A DNA stretch of 60,000 bases from Bolinopsis microptera (lineage: Eukaryota; Ctenophora; Tentaculata; Lobata; Bolinopsidae): contig NC_087075.1 in assembly GCF_026151205.1 (NCBI RefSeq), positions 3,200,359-3,260,358 of the forward strand, read 5' to 3'. The position numbers were made by a program, and so were the translations under genes. Numbering within the stretch: position 1 is the first letter of the stretch; every line of letters starts with the position of its first letter. Under the pieces are notes generated by a model. The model made no database searches and was not told the DNA's origin. It saw nothing but the letters and a program-made list of their open reading frames with translations. Shown one piece after another: positions 45,392 to 57,500 of this stretch.

Positions 45392-47764
45392 TCATTGCAA
45401 ATTCCGCCAATATCTCTTGTCATAACTCAAATTACGGAGATAATGCAGGTCAAAGATATTATTCAAATAAAGATTTCTTTTACATAAATCATGCACAATC
45501 AGCGAGAATAGATTGCTTTGGGGTCTTCCTCTTCTCCCTGGTAAGTCCAGTGTATTGATGGCAAAAATGAGGGAAGAAAACGCTGGTCCGTCAATAGGAC
45601 CCCGCAAAACATGTCCTAACATTCTCCACCGACTACGGGCCACTTTTTCTGACAATGGTTCAGCATTGCAGCGTTTATACAAGTTTTTGTTGGAGATGAC
45701 TCCTGGGTACTTTATATTCAAAATAGTGCGAAGATGTCTGCGGTGAACAACATCTAGTTTTTCAAGGAATATTTTGGGGACGGCCCAACAGGATGAGTTG
45801 TACATAAGAACCGATACGACTAAAGCATTATACAGTATTAGACGTTTGTTTAGGGGCAGTTTATCACTCCAGGCCTTCTTGTAATTGTTAAAGGCAGCAT
45901 ATCCCAGGTTTATGCGACGCTGAATATCAGCTTTGCTACACAAGACGGACCCTAGAGTGATACTTTTCCTCCATGCTTCATTCCCCGACACTAATTTTCC
46001 ATCACTGTCGACTTCACCCGTACTAGCTAAATAAACATGAGTGAAGTCCGTTTTGTCTTCATTGACAAAGAGGTTCCATTTCTCGAGTATAGCTGTTGCC
46101 TGGGGCAAAATAACTCTCAAGTTGTCTTCCTCTTCATCATTGAAGTCAACATCATCAGCATATTCAGTGTCAAGTGGAAGGCCAGCAATAGTAATCGGGG
46201 GGATCGGCCTATCTAAACTGATTGTTATAGTCCATCTAAGTTCATTCAAAGCACCAGCCAAGACAAGGGTGAACAGACAGCCGGATAGACAGTCACCTTG
46301 GAAAGCTCCAAGGAGACTTAAAAACTCAGCTGAAAGAACTCCATTTACCTTCACCCGTAGCTTTGTGTTGGACAACAACAACCGGACAATCCTCAGCTCA
46401 TCCTCAGTACAGCCACACAGTTTCAGGAGTTCAAGAATCGTAGTACGTTTGATCGTGTCAAACGCACTAGACATATCAATGCCCATGCGATGATACTCCC
46501 ATTTCTTTCTTTGGACAACTGACAGTAGAACTCGTTGACACCAAACAATATACTTACTTTGAGTACTTTGAGTAGGTTTGGCTGGGATCGCTTCAGGACA
46601 ACAGTATCAAGTACGTCCTCCTATCACTCCACAGGGGTCTTTTTGTAAGTACCATTCCAAGAGTGAGTTGTTGTTAGTAGCGGTGTATCCTTTAGTCGGA
46701 GGTGTGTCGGGGAATTCTTTAAGGAATTTAGCCAGTGACGATTTTAACAGGTCCAAAGTAGAGATGGAATTAATTTCTTTGGGGAGAAGATTCCACAGCT
46801 GTGCCGCTTTCACTCCAAACGAGTTTTCATAGTGAGTTGCCACAGAACGCTGTGATTTGTTGTTCAGTGCTGGTACAGTAGATTTTATTCCATGTCGGGG
46901 GTTGTTTTTGAACAGCATGCCAATATCAGCACAAGAACGAGCGCGTTTATATGCACACTGCCATGGACCAGTGAAAGCGTTCACTTTTTCTTCTATCCTT
47001 TTAAGAGTAGCCATAGACAGAATTTTTCTGGCTGCATTGGACAAGGTGAGTGGACGTAAATTCTTCAGAGGACCAATAGGTTTTTTTGGCTTTTGTAAGG
47101 GTGTTATAGTAGCCTCTCCAATGGAAATGGGGAAAGTATGTGTCTCGAAACAACTGTTTATGATTCCAGCATAATGTTCATGGACTGTACTATTAGAGTA
47201 CTTAATTAGCTCGTTGGGTATTCCATCGGGACCATTTGCCCTCCCATTTTTCAAGCTAGAGGTGGCTGCATGTATTTCAATTCCAGTAAAAGGGACATTG
47301 AGAGCACGTGGTAGACCCTCAAAAGGCTCGAGAGGTTGCTCATTGCGAGTCAGCTGTTTTTCGAGATAGTCTTTAACAACAGAAGCTTTCATGTCGTCAG
47401 ATGCAATCAAACAGCCATTTTCATCATGAACACCAATCGAGTTATTAGGTGGTTTACTTTTCTGAAGATGTCTTACTGCTTCAAACATTTTCCTAGAATC
47501 GTTTGTGTTAGTAATATCACTATAGGTCTGATCAGCTTGAGCAGACCTCACTTCAACTAATCTTTTCTGGATACTATTAGTGAGGTGGTTGATGGATGAC
47601 CTCAATGTAGTTCGATCAAGAGATTGATTATTGTTAAGTAGCTGTCGGAGATCGTGACGCTTTTCAACAAGCTCTTTGAGAGTGTCATCACTGCTGTGAT
47701 GTTTCAAGCGAGCTTTAGGTTTTGGGCCGATGGAAACATTGGCAGCATCACGAATATGAGACAT
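45392..47764 (-). pseudogene. Non-LTR reverse transcriptase, copy 1, broken by another insertion
   Basis: The upstream part (47764-46927) matches the fingers region of copy 2: RKMFEAVRHLQKSK, NGRANGPDGIPNELIKYSN and PLKNLRPLTLSNAARKILSM, ending at SCADI. A 375-bp insert (46552-46926) interrupts it. The frame then resumes as YIVWCQRVLLSVVQ and MGIDMSSAFDTIKR (motif A), GAFQGDCLSGCLFTL (motif B), EYADDVDF (catalytic motif C), and a C-terminal region ending RNLQ. It cannot be active because of the insertion and the missing endonuclease domain. Confidence 0.85.
46552..46926 (-). mobile_element. LINE tail fragment nested in the reverse transcriptase
   Basis: This 375-bp segment (375 includes one copy of the duplicated target) interrupts the reverse transcriptase frame between SCADI and IVW. 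It is flanked by ATATTG/CAATAT at both junctions (46546-46551 and 46921-46926). In the same orientation it encodes YENSFGVKAAQLWNLLPKEI and LLKSSLAKFLKEF, the C-terminal tail of a different LINE family. It is a secondary, 5'-truncated insertion. Confidence 0.75.
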
Positions 47765-47920
47765 AAGATTTTGAAGGTCGGTTGTGTATTGTGATATTTA
47801 TGTTGTATGTATCCTTTTATAGTAAGTTTTAATCGCATCAAAAAGTATTCATCCCCAAATATTCAAGTATATTATATCTTCGAATCAATAGTTACAGTAT
47901 CAGTATGTCATTTGTAAAGT

Positions 47921-47973
47921 TACCCAATGTACTGACTCTCATTCTGACTGATGAAGAGTCAGTACATTGGGTA
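47921..47973. repeat. Perfect 19-bp hairpin
   Basis: TACCCAATGTACTGACTCT at 47921-47939 is exactly complementary to 47955-47973, with a 15-nt loop. No similar element was seen elsewhere in the window. Confidence 0.85.
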
Positions 47974-48742
47974 GTATGAAAGTATGAAGTAATTAACATT
48001 TTTTCTTTTTATTGTATCAATTTGCACTCGGCTGCGCCTCGTGCAATTAATATTGTAATCGCATTATACGCAGTTAGATCGGTGTATATATATGGCTCAT
48101 TGCTCATAATATATTGATAAGATTACATAATTTTATTTAAAATAAGCAACAAATTTATTAGACTACACGTTTTTAAAAGCTATTATATTATATAATATTG
48201 CATGACAAATTTACAAACTTCTTCAGTCAGAGAAATTTATTTTTCATTACAGGTACGTGGCTATAATTAAAGTATTAAACACGCTTATATAAGTTTGTTT
48301 CTTTTTTTAACTGTCAACGTTTGTCTCGTAATTATAGGTGTGTAACATTAATAATGGTGTTCTGCTTGTTATAAATTATAATATATTTGATAAATTATAA
48401 TATGTTCTGTATTAACATTTAACAATGGTCAATGACAATAGAAAAATTGTTTTAATTCCACCATATTTTATTGGGCGGCGCTCAGCCTGTCATTCCGCCG
48501 AATATCTATTCGGCGGAATGTTTATGAACATGATTGCCTGGGGTCCCCAGGTAACACTGCATCTTTAACTTTCTGAGCCAAAAGAACCTTACATCCCAAG
48601 TTCCAACATTATTATATCAACCTCAATGACATTGGTTGGAACGGCTTTTACTAATTCGCTAATATAACTAACATGCAGTTTTGCAGCCGAACCCTTATAA
48701 GTATAACTCTGATCATAACACTAGCCAGTATCCACTAAATAA
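47974..48742. other. AT-rich spacer with family E remnant
   Basis: No gene. An inverted family E piece lies at 48480-48557 (CTCAGCCTGTCATTCCGCCG, then TTCGGCGGAATG, giving a hairpin), and a family B solo end (CTTTTACTAATTCGCT) near 48644. Confidence 0.45.
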
Positions 48743-49163
48743 ACAAGAATTGCGCCCGTTGTTTCGTTTTGGCGGACGCTAGATTTCCATTTCACTATAA
48801 CTATTAATATAAGCTCTAATCAGCTCACCTTATAATAATCATATTGAAACATCAGTAGACTACGCGTGCCACATTCAAGTTGGGCTTATTACAAAATACT
48901 ATACATTACTAGTATACATTAAAATACGCCAGTGCCGCGCATTCATTGACCACATACTAGCTATACACCACATCTCCGCAAGCAATCCCCGTGCGCGTGC
49001 GCGCGGCAAGTTGACATGGAAACGAACGGAAGCAAGTAAGGAACACGACATATATTTGACCCACCTACCGCTATTTCCAAAATCCACGTTTTTCTGCAAA
49101 AACCTCCATTCGTAACCTTTCACTATTGCCTTTTTTCAAAAGGGTGAAAAGGAAAAAATAAAT
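48743..49163 (+). repeat. Dispersed repeat family C, second copy
   Basis: Same ends as the copy at 44848 (AACAAGAATTGCGCCCGTTG … GGGTGAAAAGGAAAAA), with about 110 bp less in the interior. Confidence 0.75.
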
Positions 49164-49278
49164 AAATCACCCTATTTAGTCATATTGTATATTTACATGC
49201 TAAGGAGGTGATTTGAAATCAGCGTCCAAAATATTTATATTTTGTTCATAACTCCCCAGAAAAGCGTTTAATGTTTAA

Positions 49279-49279
<1 letters not shown>

Positions 49280-49314
<35 letters not shown>

Positions 49315-50660
49315 AATGGGTATTTTTTTGTGAAACTTGATTTCGAGATAGCAATTGACCAACAAACTTAAACCAGTGACCGAAATTTTGAGGGGGTCCC
49401 GGACCCCAACCGCCAAACGGTGCGCGCATGGCAGCCACGCCCATATTTGGTCCAAATTAGGCCCAATTTAGCCAAATACCCTGAACATGCCCAAAACCAA
49501 GGTTTATGGTGCTCTACTTGTAGCTAGTGGTCTCCTGAACTCGTATATGAAATTTCATCAAGATTGGACAAAAAATGACTGAGTTATGAGCCAAAAACCA
49601 TATGCCCATATTTGGGCATACGCACCAAATTTGGTAGATTTCGGCCCATAAATTGGTCAAATATCAATATTTTTGAATGAAACTTACTTTATATGAAAGG
49701 TAAGCCTAAACTACATATTATCTGTAAGTTATAGCTTTATATCTGTTTAAATGTGGATACTAAGGCGAAAAAACCACAAAAAATGAACTAAATTGCCCAT
49801 ATCTCGGTTCGCGATATTTGCGGAATTGATCTCATTAAAATTGTAACAACTCAATCAGTTTTCAAAATTTTTGCATGAAATTTTCGGAATCGACTCGAAA
49901 TCGCATTTCCACCTTATTTTAAATACGGATTTTTGATTTAGGCCTCCAGAAAAATTTGGCGGCCAAATTCTGAATTTTTGTGAGATAATTTTGGAATTTG
50001 GCCGCCAAATTTTTTTGGAGGCCTAAATCAAAAATCCGTATTTAAAATAAGGTGGAAATGCAATTTCGAGTCGATTCCGAAAATTTCATGCAAAAATTTT
50101 GAAAACTGATTGAGTTGTTACAATTTTAATGAGATCAATTCCGCAAATATCGCGAACCGAGATATGGGCAATTTAGTTCATTTTTTGTGGTTTTTTCGCC
50201 TTAGTATCCACATTTAAACAGATATAAAGCTATAACTTACAGATAATATGTAGTTTAGGCTTACCTTTCATATAAAGTAAGTTTCATTCAAAAATATTGA
50301 TATTTGACCAATTTATGGGCCGAAATCTACCAAATTTGGTGCGTATGCCCAAATATGGGCATATGGTTTTTGGCTCATAACTCAGTCATTTTTCGTCCAA
50401 TCTTGATGAAATTTCATATACGAGTTCAAGAGACCACTAGCTACAAGTAGAGCACCATAAACCTTGGTTTTGGGCATGTTCAGGGTATTTGGCTAAATTG
50501 GGCCAAATATGGGCGTGGCTGCCCTGCGCGCACCGTTTGGCGGTTGGGGTCCGGGACCCCCTCAAAAGTTCGGTCACTGGTCTTAGTTTGTTGGTCAACT
50601 ACTATCTCGAAATCAAGTTTCACAAAAAAATATCCATTGGCCCCCCCCCCCCCCCCCCCC
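49280..50660. mobile_element. Foldback (palindromic) element copy 2
   Basis: About 1381 bp, bounded by TTAA (49276-49279 and 50661-50664) and by a run of 33 G at the left and 20 C at the right. The arms of about 690 bp match each other and match copy 1 at 7508-8945. The centre here has a single TTTGGCGGCCAAATTC palindrome where copy 1 has two, and the flanking words differ (AATACGGATTTTTGATTTAG versus AACAGAATTTTGATTTAG). No protein is encoded. Confidence 0.9.
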
Positions 50661-50748
50661 TTAACCCTAAACGTTTCGGAATCAGCATAGACAATCGAAA
50701 AATACATGAAATGATGTTACTTTCATATAATATCAAGGCCCTTCTGTA

Positions 50749-51320
50749 AACAAGAATTGCGCCCGTTGTTTCGTTTTGGCGGACGCTAGATTTCCATTTC
50801 ACATTTACTATAAATTTAAGTATAAGCTCCAATCAGCTCACTTCAATCTTCATGATAATAATATTGATAAATTATGCATCAAATACGGCCACGGGAAACA
50901 CTTGAAATTCAGTTTAATGCCGTAGAACTTAACTTGTATCTGTAATTCAAGAAATTATCAGCAAAGGTAAACTATACTCGTGTACACATCAATACACTAC
51001 GCGTGCCATGCCACGTACAAATTGGGCGTATTACCTAATAGTAATATTATACATTACATGCATCATATACATTAAAACACAGTCGCGCCGCGCATTCATA
51101 GATCACAGGCTATCTAAACATCACATCTCCGCAAGCAATCCTCGCGCGCGCCCAACTTTTTCGTTGCATGGTAACGAACGGAAGGAAGGAAGGAAGGACA
51201 CACGACATATTTAAACCCACCTATCTCGTTCTCCAAAATCCACGTTTTTCTGCAAAATCGTCCATTCGTAACCTTTCACTATTGCCTTTTTTTCAAAAGG
51301 GTGAAAAGGAAAAAATTAAA
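50749..51320 (+). repeat. Dispersed repeat family C, third copy
   Basis: Starts AACAAGAATTGCGCCCGTTG and ends GGGTGAAAAGGAAAAA. It is very close to the copy at 44848 through most of its length and lies less than 100 bp after the foldback element. Confidence 0.75.
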
Positions 51321-51545
51321 GAACCTTTCCGAGTGATTTAGTGGGATCAAAATTTTACGGGCAGTATATGACTGACTTTTTATTTTGAATCGCTCTGAAA
51401 GTATTAAGCATTTAGTTATAAGTTGATAGTTTGCACTGGATTCAATTGCGCATGCAAGAAATTGAAATTAAAATGGCAAGCTAGTTTTTCATGATGCTTG
51501 TAGTTGTACTGAACAAGTTTACATAACCAAGATAATAATAATTCC

Positions 51546-51720
51546 CCAATTTAAATATAAAATACGAAAATATTCAAAATATTATCGTTCGTGTTTCTAG
51601 GACTAGCATGCATACTTTGGATAGGTCACTTATCCAGAGTATGCATGCTAGTCCTGAAAACACGAACGATAATAATATTTTGAATATTTTCGTATTTCAT
51701 ATTTGATATTTAAAATTGGT
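51546..51720. repeat. Long near-perfect hairpin
   Basis: Arms of about 80 bp: ATACGAAAATATTCAAAATA, ATCGTTCGTGTTT and GGACTAGCATGCATACT are mirrored on the right. The loop is GGTCAC between TGGATA and TATCCA. Only a few mismatches and a 3-bp indel (ATT versus ATAATT) separate the arms. This is MITE-like. Confidence 0.85.
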
Positions 51721-52044
51721 GATATGAAATTTCCGGTTATAGCTATTTACTCTTCTAAGCATGTTATTATTGAATACTCAATTTATCGCAATCATGGGGC
51801 AGATAAGACTTACAGTTATGGTCAATAAAGTGGCGTACAAATTACATATTTCGAAAAAACCTGTCGGATGAGTACCAGTACCACCGATAAATATGACCTG
51901 TCCTTTATAAGTTTATTATCATACACGTTGTCATGTAACACTAACAGTAACAGTATATGAGTAACCCCTTATCGCGCGCATTCTATTTCTACAGGTTCCA
52001 CCCCTGGTTCAGCAGATTTGGGGCACGTAAGGTAACAAACGATT

Positions 52045-52315
52045 CTTTCTGTCTGTAGCTGTCTGTACAACCGCCCACGTGCAAATTAGACGAGAAATAG
52101 GAAGTTAGGTAAAAACCAAAAGGTTCCATAGCAACAGTGCAAATATTGTTGGAACGACATTTTAATCGGTTTTGTGGTAATTACGTTGTGTTTTACATTT
52201 AAAATCAGCCGCAGGTTGGGATGAATATTTTTGATGCGATTAAAACTTTCTTTCAAAGAATACTATATACTAGCTTCATCCCTGTTACCACGGGCTTTCT
52301 AGTCTTAATATAAAA
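52045..52315 (-). repeat. Inverted single copy of the ~310-bp repeat (family D)
   Basis: The reverse complement contains the landmarks ACTAGAAAGCCCGTGGTAAC, AAACACAACGTAATTACCAC, AAACCGATTAAAATG and GCACGTGGGCGGTTGTACAG. Confidence 0.8.
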
Positions 52316-54563
52316 AGGAAGAATAATGACATAATGACATAGATACCACAGTGATAATAATACTACTTTATCGGATGTTATTTGAATAGATAAGGCATTC
52401 AGGACGAGTCAGCTACAAACATGATCCCAATTTCCGGGAAACAGAAATAATTACCGTCTATAATTGGGGAGCTGTCTGATATTGTAGTATTTCATGGAAT
52501 CACTAAATACTTCTTATTCTCGTGGTGAAATAAAACAAAATACGGTGCACCCCCCCCCCCCCCCCTGGTATAATTGCAGATCTGTACCGTTTTATGGACT
52601 AGCTACTGACAAAACCACTAAAAATTAAAAAATTGTTCATCTTTTTGGGCATCCGCATATCTCGAATTGACACGGGATCCGGATATACAAACTGCTATGA
52701 TAGTGATACTGATCTGCGTGTCTCTGCTGTCTACAAAGTGCGATGTTGTAATTGTGATACCTAATTCTAAATATGCATGTTGGGAAAATAAAATAAATCA
52801 CAGGAAAGTGGGGAGGTACTCAGGTACTATAGGGCTTGTCGTGATATTGTCATGGACCAAATTAGTTCCATCGTGATCTGGTAATACTCATCACACATCG
52901 TTCTGCGGCCTCTATGGATCATCATTTCGCACAACTTCGTAAGAAAAATAGGTGCTTGACATGTGAAAATTTGCAGGGGAAGTGGGGAGGTATGAGTTCA
53001 GTACATACGTTCAAGAGGTCGGCTTCCGTACGTGGCGTGGCATGCACAAAATTCATGGTTAAAATATTTTAGTAAAAATTTGACCGCAGAACTTGATTGG
53101 TTGGTTTTGGAGCACCTGATTTACCTCCAACAGAGGAGCGGAGGTAAAGTTTGTCGTTACAGGAGGCACATTTCTAAACAGTTCATTAATAGATTGACTC
53201 ATTACAGTAAAAATGATTCTCACTTTCCTGAGCTTCGGAATGCTAATAGGGCTCGTCTGGTTGTTAAAAAAATCAGTTGAAAAATATTGCAGTGTCGCAG
53301 TGAGACTGAATAATACTATAATATTAATACAATTACTGCTGTCTTTTTTACAAATTCCTCGCTGATTATTTATCTAAATCTAATATTATGTTGATTAGCT
53401 AGTCTATCCAATTCTTCAATGATCGATTGGCGACTTCACCAAATGTAAACTCGGCACTAATGCCTGAAAAATTTCATTTGCAATAATCATAGAAAAAAAT
53501 AAACGCGTAAAACTCACAAAAATTACGAGAGTGGTGAACACTCCTGGCGACTCCATAACGGTTCGAAATAAGGTTTCTTATTAAAATTCGAATTAAGATA
53601 GGTCTCTTGTGCCATCCTCAGTGACTTTGCTAAATGGTCTAAATACAGTCAAAGCTTAAACAGTGAAATTTGGGTCGCGGAAAGCTGGAATCCGATAATG
53701 TCCTACCAGTAGGGCATTGTCAACGTTTTTATTCCGTCAAAGTTTTTTTCTGGATGAATAACTTCTAGTTATACCTTGATGGCGACTTGTATCACTCGTT
53801 AGGGTTACTGTCTTGTAAAGGACGGGTTTAGGTTTTAGCATGTGTTCAAGTTTGTGATTGGGTTAAAGTTAGTATGGGGTCATTGTAGAGACTAGAGGGT
53901 TAGGGTTTCGAATAGTCATTCTCTAGGTTTCTTTGTTCTATAGACTTCTACGAAAGCATGGCGAAAAATCTGTGGTACGTGAATTTTTCCTGACAAAAGA
54001 ATAATCCATGATTGCATGCAGAATAATTAATAATTAAAATTGCACGCAACATCGCATATTGTTAATGTTTCCGCTCATTTTTTACCATGATCGCGACAAT
54101 TCTGCAATCAGATTGGATCTAGATAGTGTTAAAACATTTGTTATGCAGAAATGCAAATTTAGAACAAAAATATGATAACAAATTGAACTAGGCCGGAACT
54201 ACTAGTACTGTTGCACACAGCGGCAAAAGATTCGAACTTCAAAAAGAATTCTGGAATTGTTTTCTTTCTAGTATGCCACTGCCAGCTAGTAGCTAAGCTA
54301 CGACGAAATCATAAGATGTTTCCAACAATAAGCTAACTGCACGATAAAAAGATCGGTAAGTGTGCACCATCACATGCTATTTTCCTATGAAGCTCGTCTT
54401 ATAGGCCATCTTCTGTGATATGATTGCAAGGTAAAACGTAGAATTAACATGACACACCTCACGTCCTCACGTCAAGTTAATACCTATGTCATACCAATTC
54501 AGATTTAAAAAAGGGAACATTGCACGTGGGACTTGTTATTGCTATACTAAGTGTATCCTGCAG
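52316..54563. other. Gene-free stretch
   Basis: No recognised exon. Open frames at 52667-52876 and 53032-53280 (plus) have no family resemblance that I can name. A C17 homopolymer lies at about 52549-52565. A short TTAGGG-like piece is at about 53897-53907. Confidence 0.4.
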
Positions 54564-57500
54564 GAATGTTATCGCAACGCCCATGAGCTGATAGCATGTG
54601 ACACGTCGCCAGATGAAGATTGTAAATCACAAGGCTTCAACAAGGTTAGTAAATAAAGGATAGAGCTTTTATGACACCGTGGTTATTGTGAAAAGATGAT
54701 AATGAAGGTATAATGATTGTCTTATGCTTTTGAACGATCGTAATTGAAAGTTGTTTTATAATCTGTTTTATTACTACTTGGCCCAAGTCTAAACCCGATT
54801 AAAAAGTAAGTAACCTTGGATGGTAACTGGACGGTAAATACTTGAATATGGTACAAGCTAGAGTGAACTTGATGTGATTTCATGAATAATACCTGATTCC
54901 GGAAGAAAACTACAAAATTTACAACGCAAATCAATAAACAAACTTCTGTCTAGGAGTATCTCTTTACAAATGATACGTAAAACTGGAACAGTGCTGTATT
55001 TCTTCAATCATTTTATCTTGTGGGAGAAAAAAAATATTAAAAATCATCTGCTAGTCTAATGAGTAATGAGCACATGCGGTAACCGTCTAGATTTATACTA
55101 AATAGTTGTCTTGATACTCTTGAATTTGATTGGGTTTTGAGTTCGAGAGAGGCACTGGGCAAGTGCCAAGTAAATTATAATCTTGTTCTGAACTACCTTA
55201 CTCGGGAATATTATAGCGGGTTAATTTATGACTGGGAAAATTAATGACCGGGAAAAATATGGCGGACTTCCCCAAAACCCGCCAAATTATCCCGGTCATG
55301 TATTTACCGGTGGCCGACCTTTCAAGTTTTTTTCAGAGGTCAACAAATTTTCAACCGAAATTTTTGTTTTTGTTACTTGTTAAAGAAGTTATTTCAATTT
55401 ACAGTTATTGATATTACTCAGAAATAGAAAAAAAAGACACGTCTATTTTAAGGAAAATAAATCTAAGCAATATTATATAACTTTATTCAAATCAAAAATA
55501 GAACATAAATGAACATCTTAAAGATCTGATAAGTAGCCAGAAAAAAAGAAATACTGATACACAAGCTATAACAACTTCTTCCATCCCGCTCTATCAGAGG
55601 CTAAAAGTCTTAAATTTACAAATCGTCTGTATTTACAAATGGAATGTTCCTACTACCTAAATCAAATTTAATAGTCTTAAGCAAGTTCGACTGGTGTCTG
55701 CCTACTCTACCCTTTTTGGTACTCTGACTCTCTACTGCAAAGTGTAATGCAAGCTGTGCAGGTGAGTTGTTATCACTGCGAAGGACATGTCCGAGCATCC
55801 TCCATCGTGCACATGCAACACGCTCACTGAGTGGAACCACTTCACATCTCTTGTAAAGGGTGTCGTTTTTGATTATATTAGGGTAAGTCATTCTGATGAT
55901 TTGCCTCAGATGCTTTCTGTGGCAAATATCCAGTTTACTCAGTAGCTGCTTTGAAGCAGCCCAGCAGCTACAATTATACATTAAGACAGAGACCACCTGG
56001 GCTTCGTAGATCTTAAGTCTGGTCTTAAGAGGTATGCGTTTACCTTGTTCCCAAACTTTCTTGTAGGTTTGGAAAGCAAGATTTGCCAGAATACATCGTC
56101 TTTTTATGTCCTCGTTGCTGCACAATTTGGAACCAAGTGAGATAGATGATCTCCAGGGCTCTCTTCCTCGAAGTGGCTCTCCTTTGTCATCAACTTCGTT
56201 CTTCTCGGCCAGATAGATATGTGTGAACTCTGTTTTTGATTCGTTGACAAAAAGATTCCACTCCTCCAATATCTCCTTGCATATTGGTAACATGGACTCC
56301 AAATTCTTTTTATCCTCGTCTGTGAAGTCTGCGTCGTCTGCGTACTCCCACTCAAGAGGTAGCAGGTTTTCAGCAAACGGAGGGTTGGGTCTTAGATAAG
56401 ACATAAAGGCACGAAGGTGATAAAGTGCGCCAGCCAAATACAGGGTGAAAAGGTTTCCAGACAAACTATCACCTTGGAACGCACCTATCGTGACAATGAA
56501 CTCCCCTGATACGGTAGACCTCACTTTAATCTTCAGTTTGGTACATGAGAGTAGGTACCTTACCAGTCGGATGTCGTCTTCACTACAACCAGCATCAGCA
56601 AGAAGTTCTAGCAAAACTGATCTCTTAATGGTGTCGAATGCAGATGACATATCAATACCCATTTTGTGTAGAGACCAGCGTTTCTCCTTCACAACTGAAA
56701 CTAGGATCCGTTGTGTCCAAACAATATTTGCACAGCTATGGCCAGGCTTGTAGGCATTTTGCCAAGGTCCTGTGTACTGAGAAACTTGTCTTTGAATGCG
56801 TCTAAGGACTATCATGGACAATATCTTCCTGGTGCCGTTTAAAAGACAAAGAGGGCGCAGACTTTTTAAAGGTCCACGTGGCTTACCAGGTTTTTGCAGT
56901 GGGGTAAGGAATCCTTCAGTGAATGAAGGTACATGTTCATGACGTTCAAATGATTGATTGGTCAGCTGTGCAAATGTAGAATAGAAAATAGGTGGGGAGT
57001 GTTTAAGGAATTCGTTAGGAATACCATCAGGACCAACAGCCTTACCATTTCTTAGCTTTTTGGCAGCTTGTTCCACTTCAAAGGATGTGATGGGGTTGTT
57101 TAGTGGCTGAGAACTGCCAACAAACGGCTCAAGTGGAGGTTCACTGTCTGGTCCTGTGTAGTGTTGCTCAAAATAGTTGCGTATAATGTCAGCTTTGTCA
57201 CTCTCATTATCTACCAGTTGATTGTTGTCGTTAAAAACAGAGATGGAGTCTGATTTCTTGTTACCTGATAGTTGCCGGACAGCTTCAAACATTTTACGGC
57301 CATCGTCTGTATTATTGATAGAGTCTGCAAGACTGTTTGCAACTTCTATTCTGAGAGTATTCAGTCGCTTCTTAATGTCATTTGAGAGTTTGTTAATTTT
57401 TGATCTCAAGTCCTTTCTGTCTCTGTATTCATTATTATTCAGAAGTTGTAGCAATCGTTTTCTTTCCTCTGACATTTCAACAACTTCACTATCAGAAGAG

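Larger units (their letters stand above)
44767..47805 (-). mobile_element. 5'-truncated LINE insertion (copy 1) with 12-bp target duplication
   Basis: The host repeat is split between two copies of GTATCCTTTTAT, one just before 44767 and one at about 47808-47819. Between them lies a minus-strand non-LTR reverse transcriptase ORF plus a family C segment. The N-terminal endonuclease domain present in copy 2 (55616-58369) is missing, as expected for 5' truncation during target-primed reverse transcription. Confidence 0.7.

Noticed and set aside
46041-47560. Plus-strand ORFs of 74-150 codons
   Set aside because: Shadows of the minus-strand reverse transcriptase.
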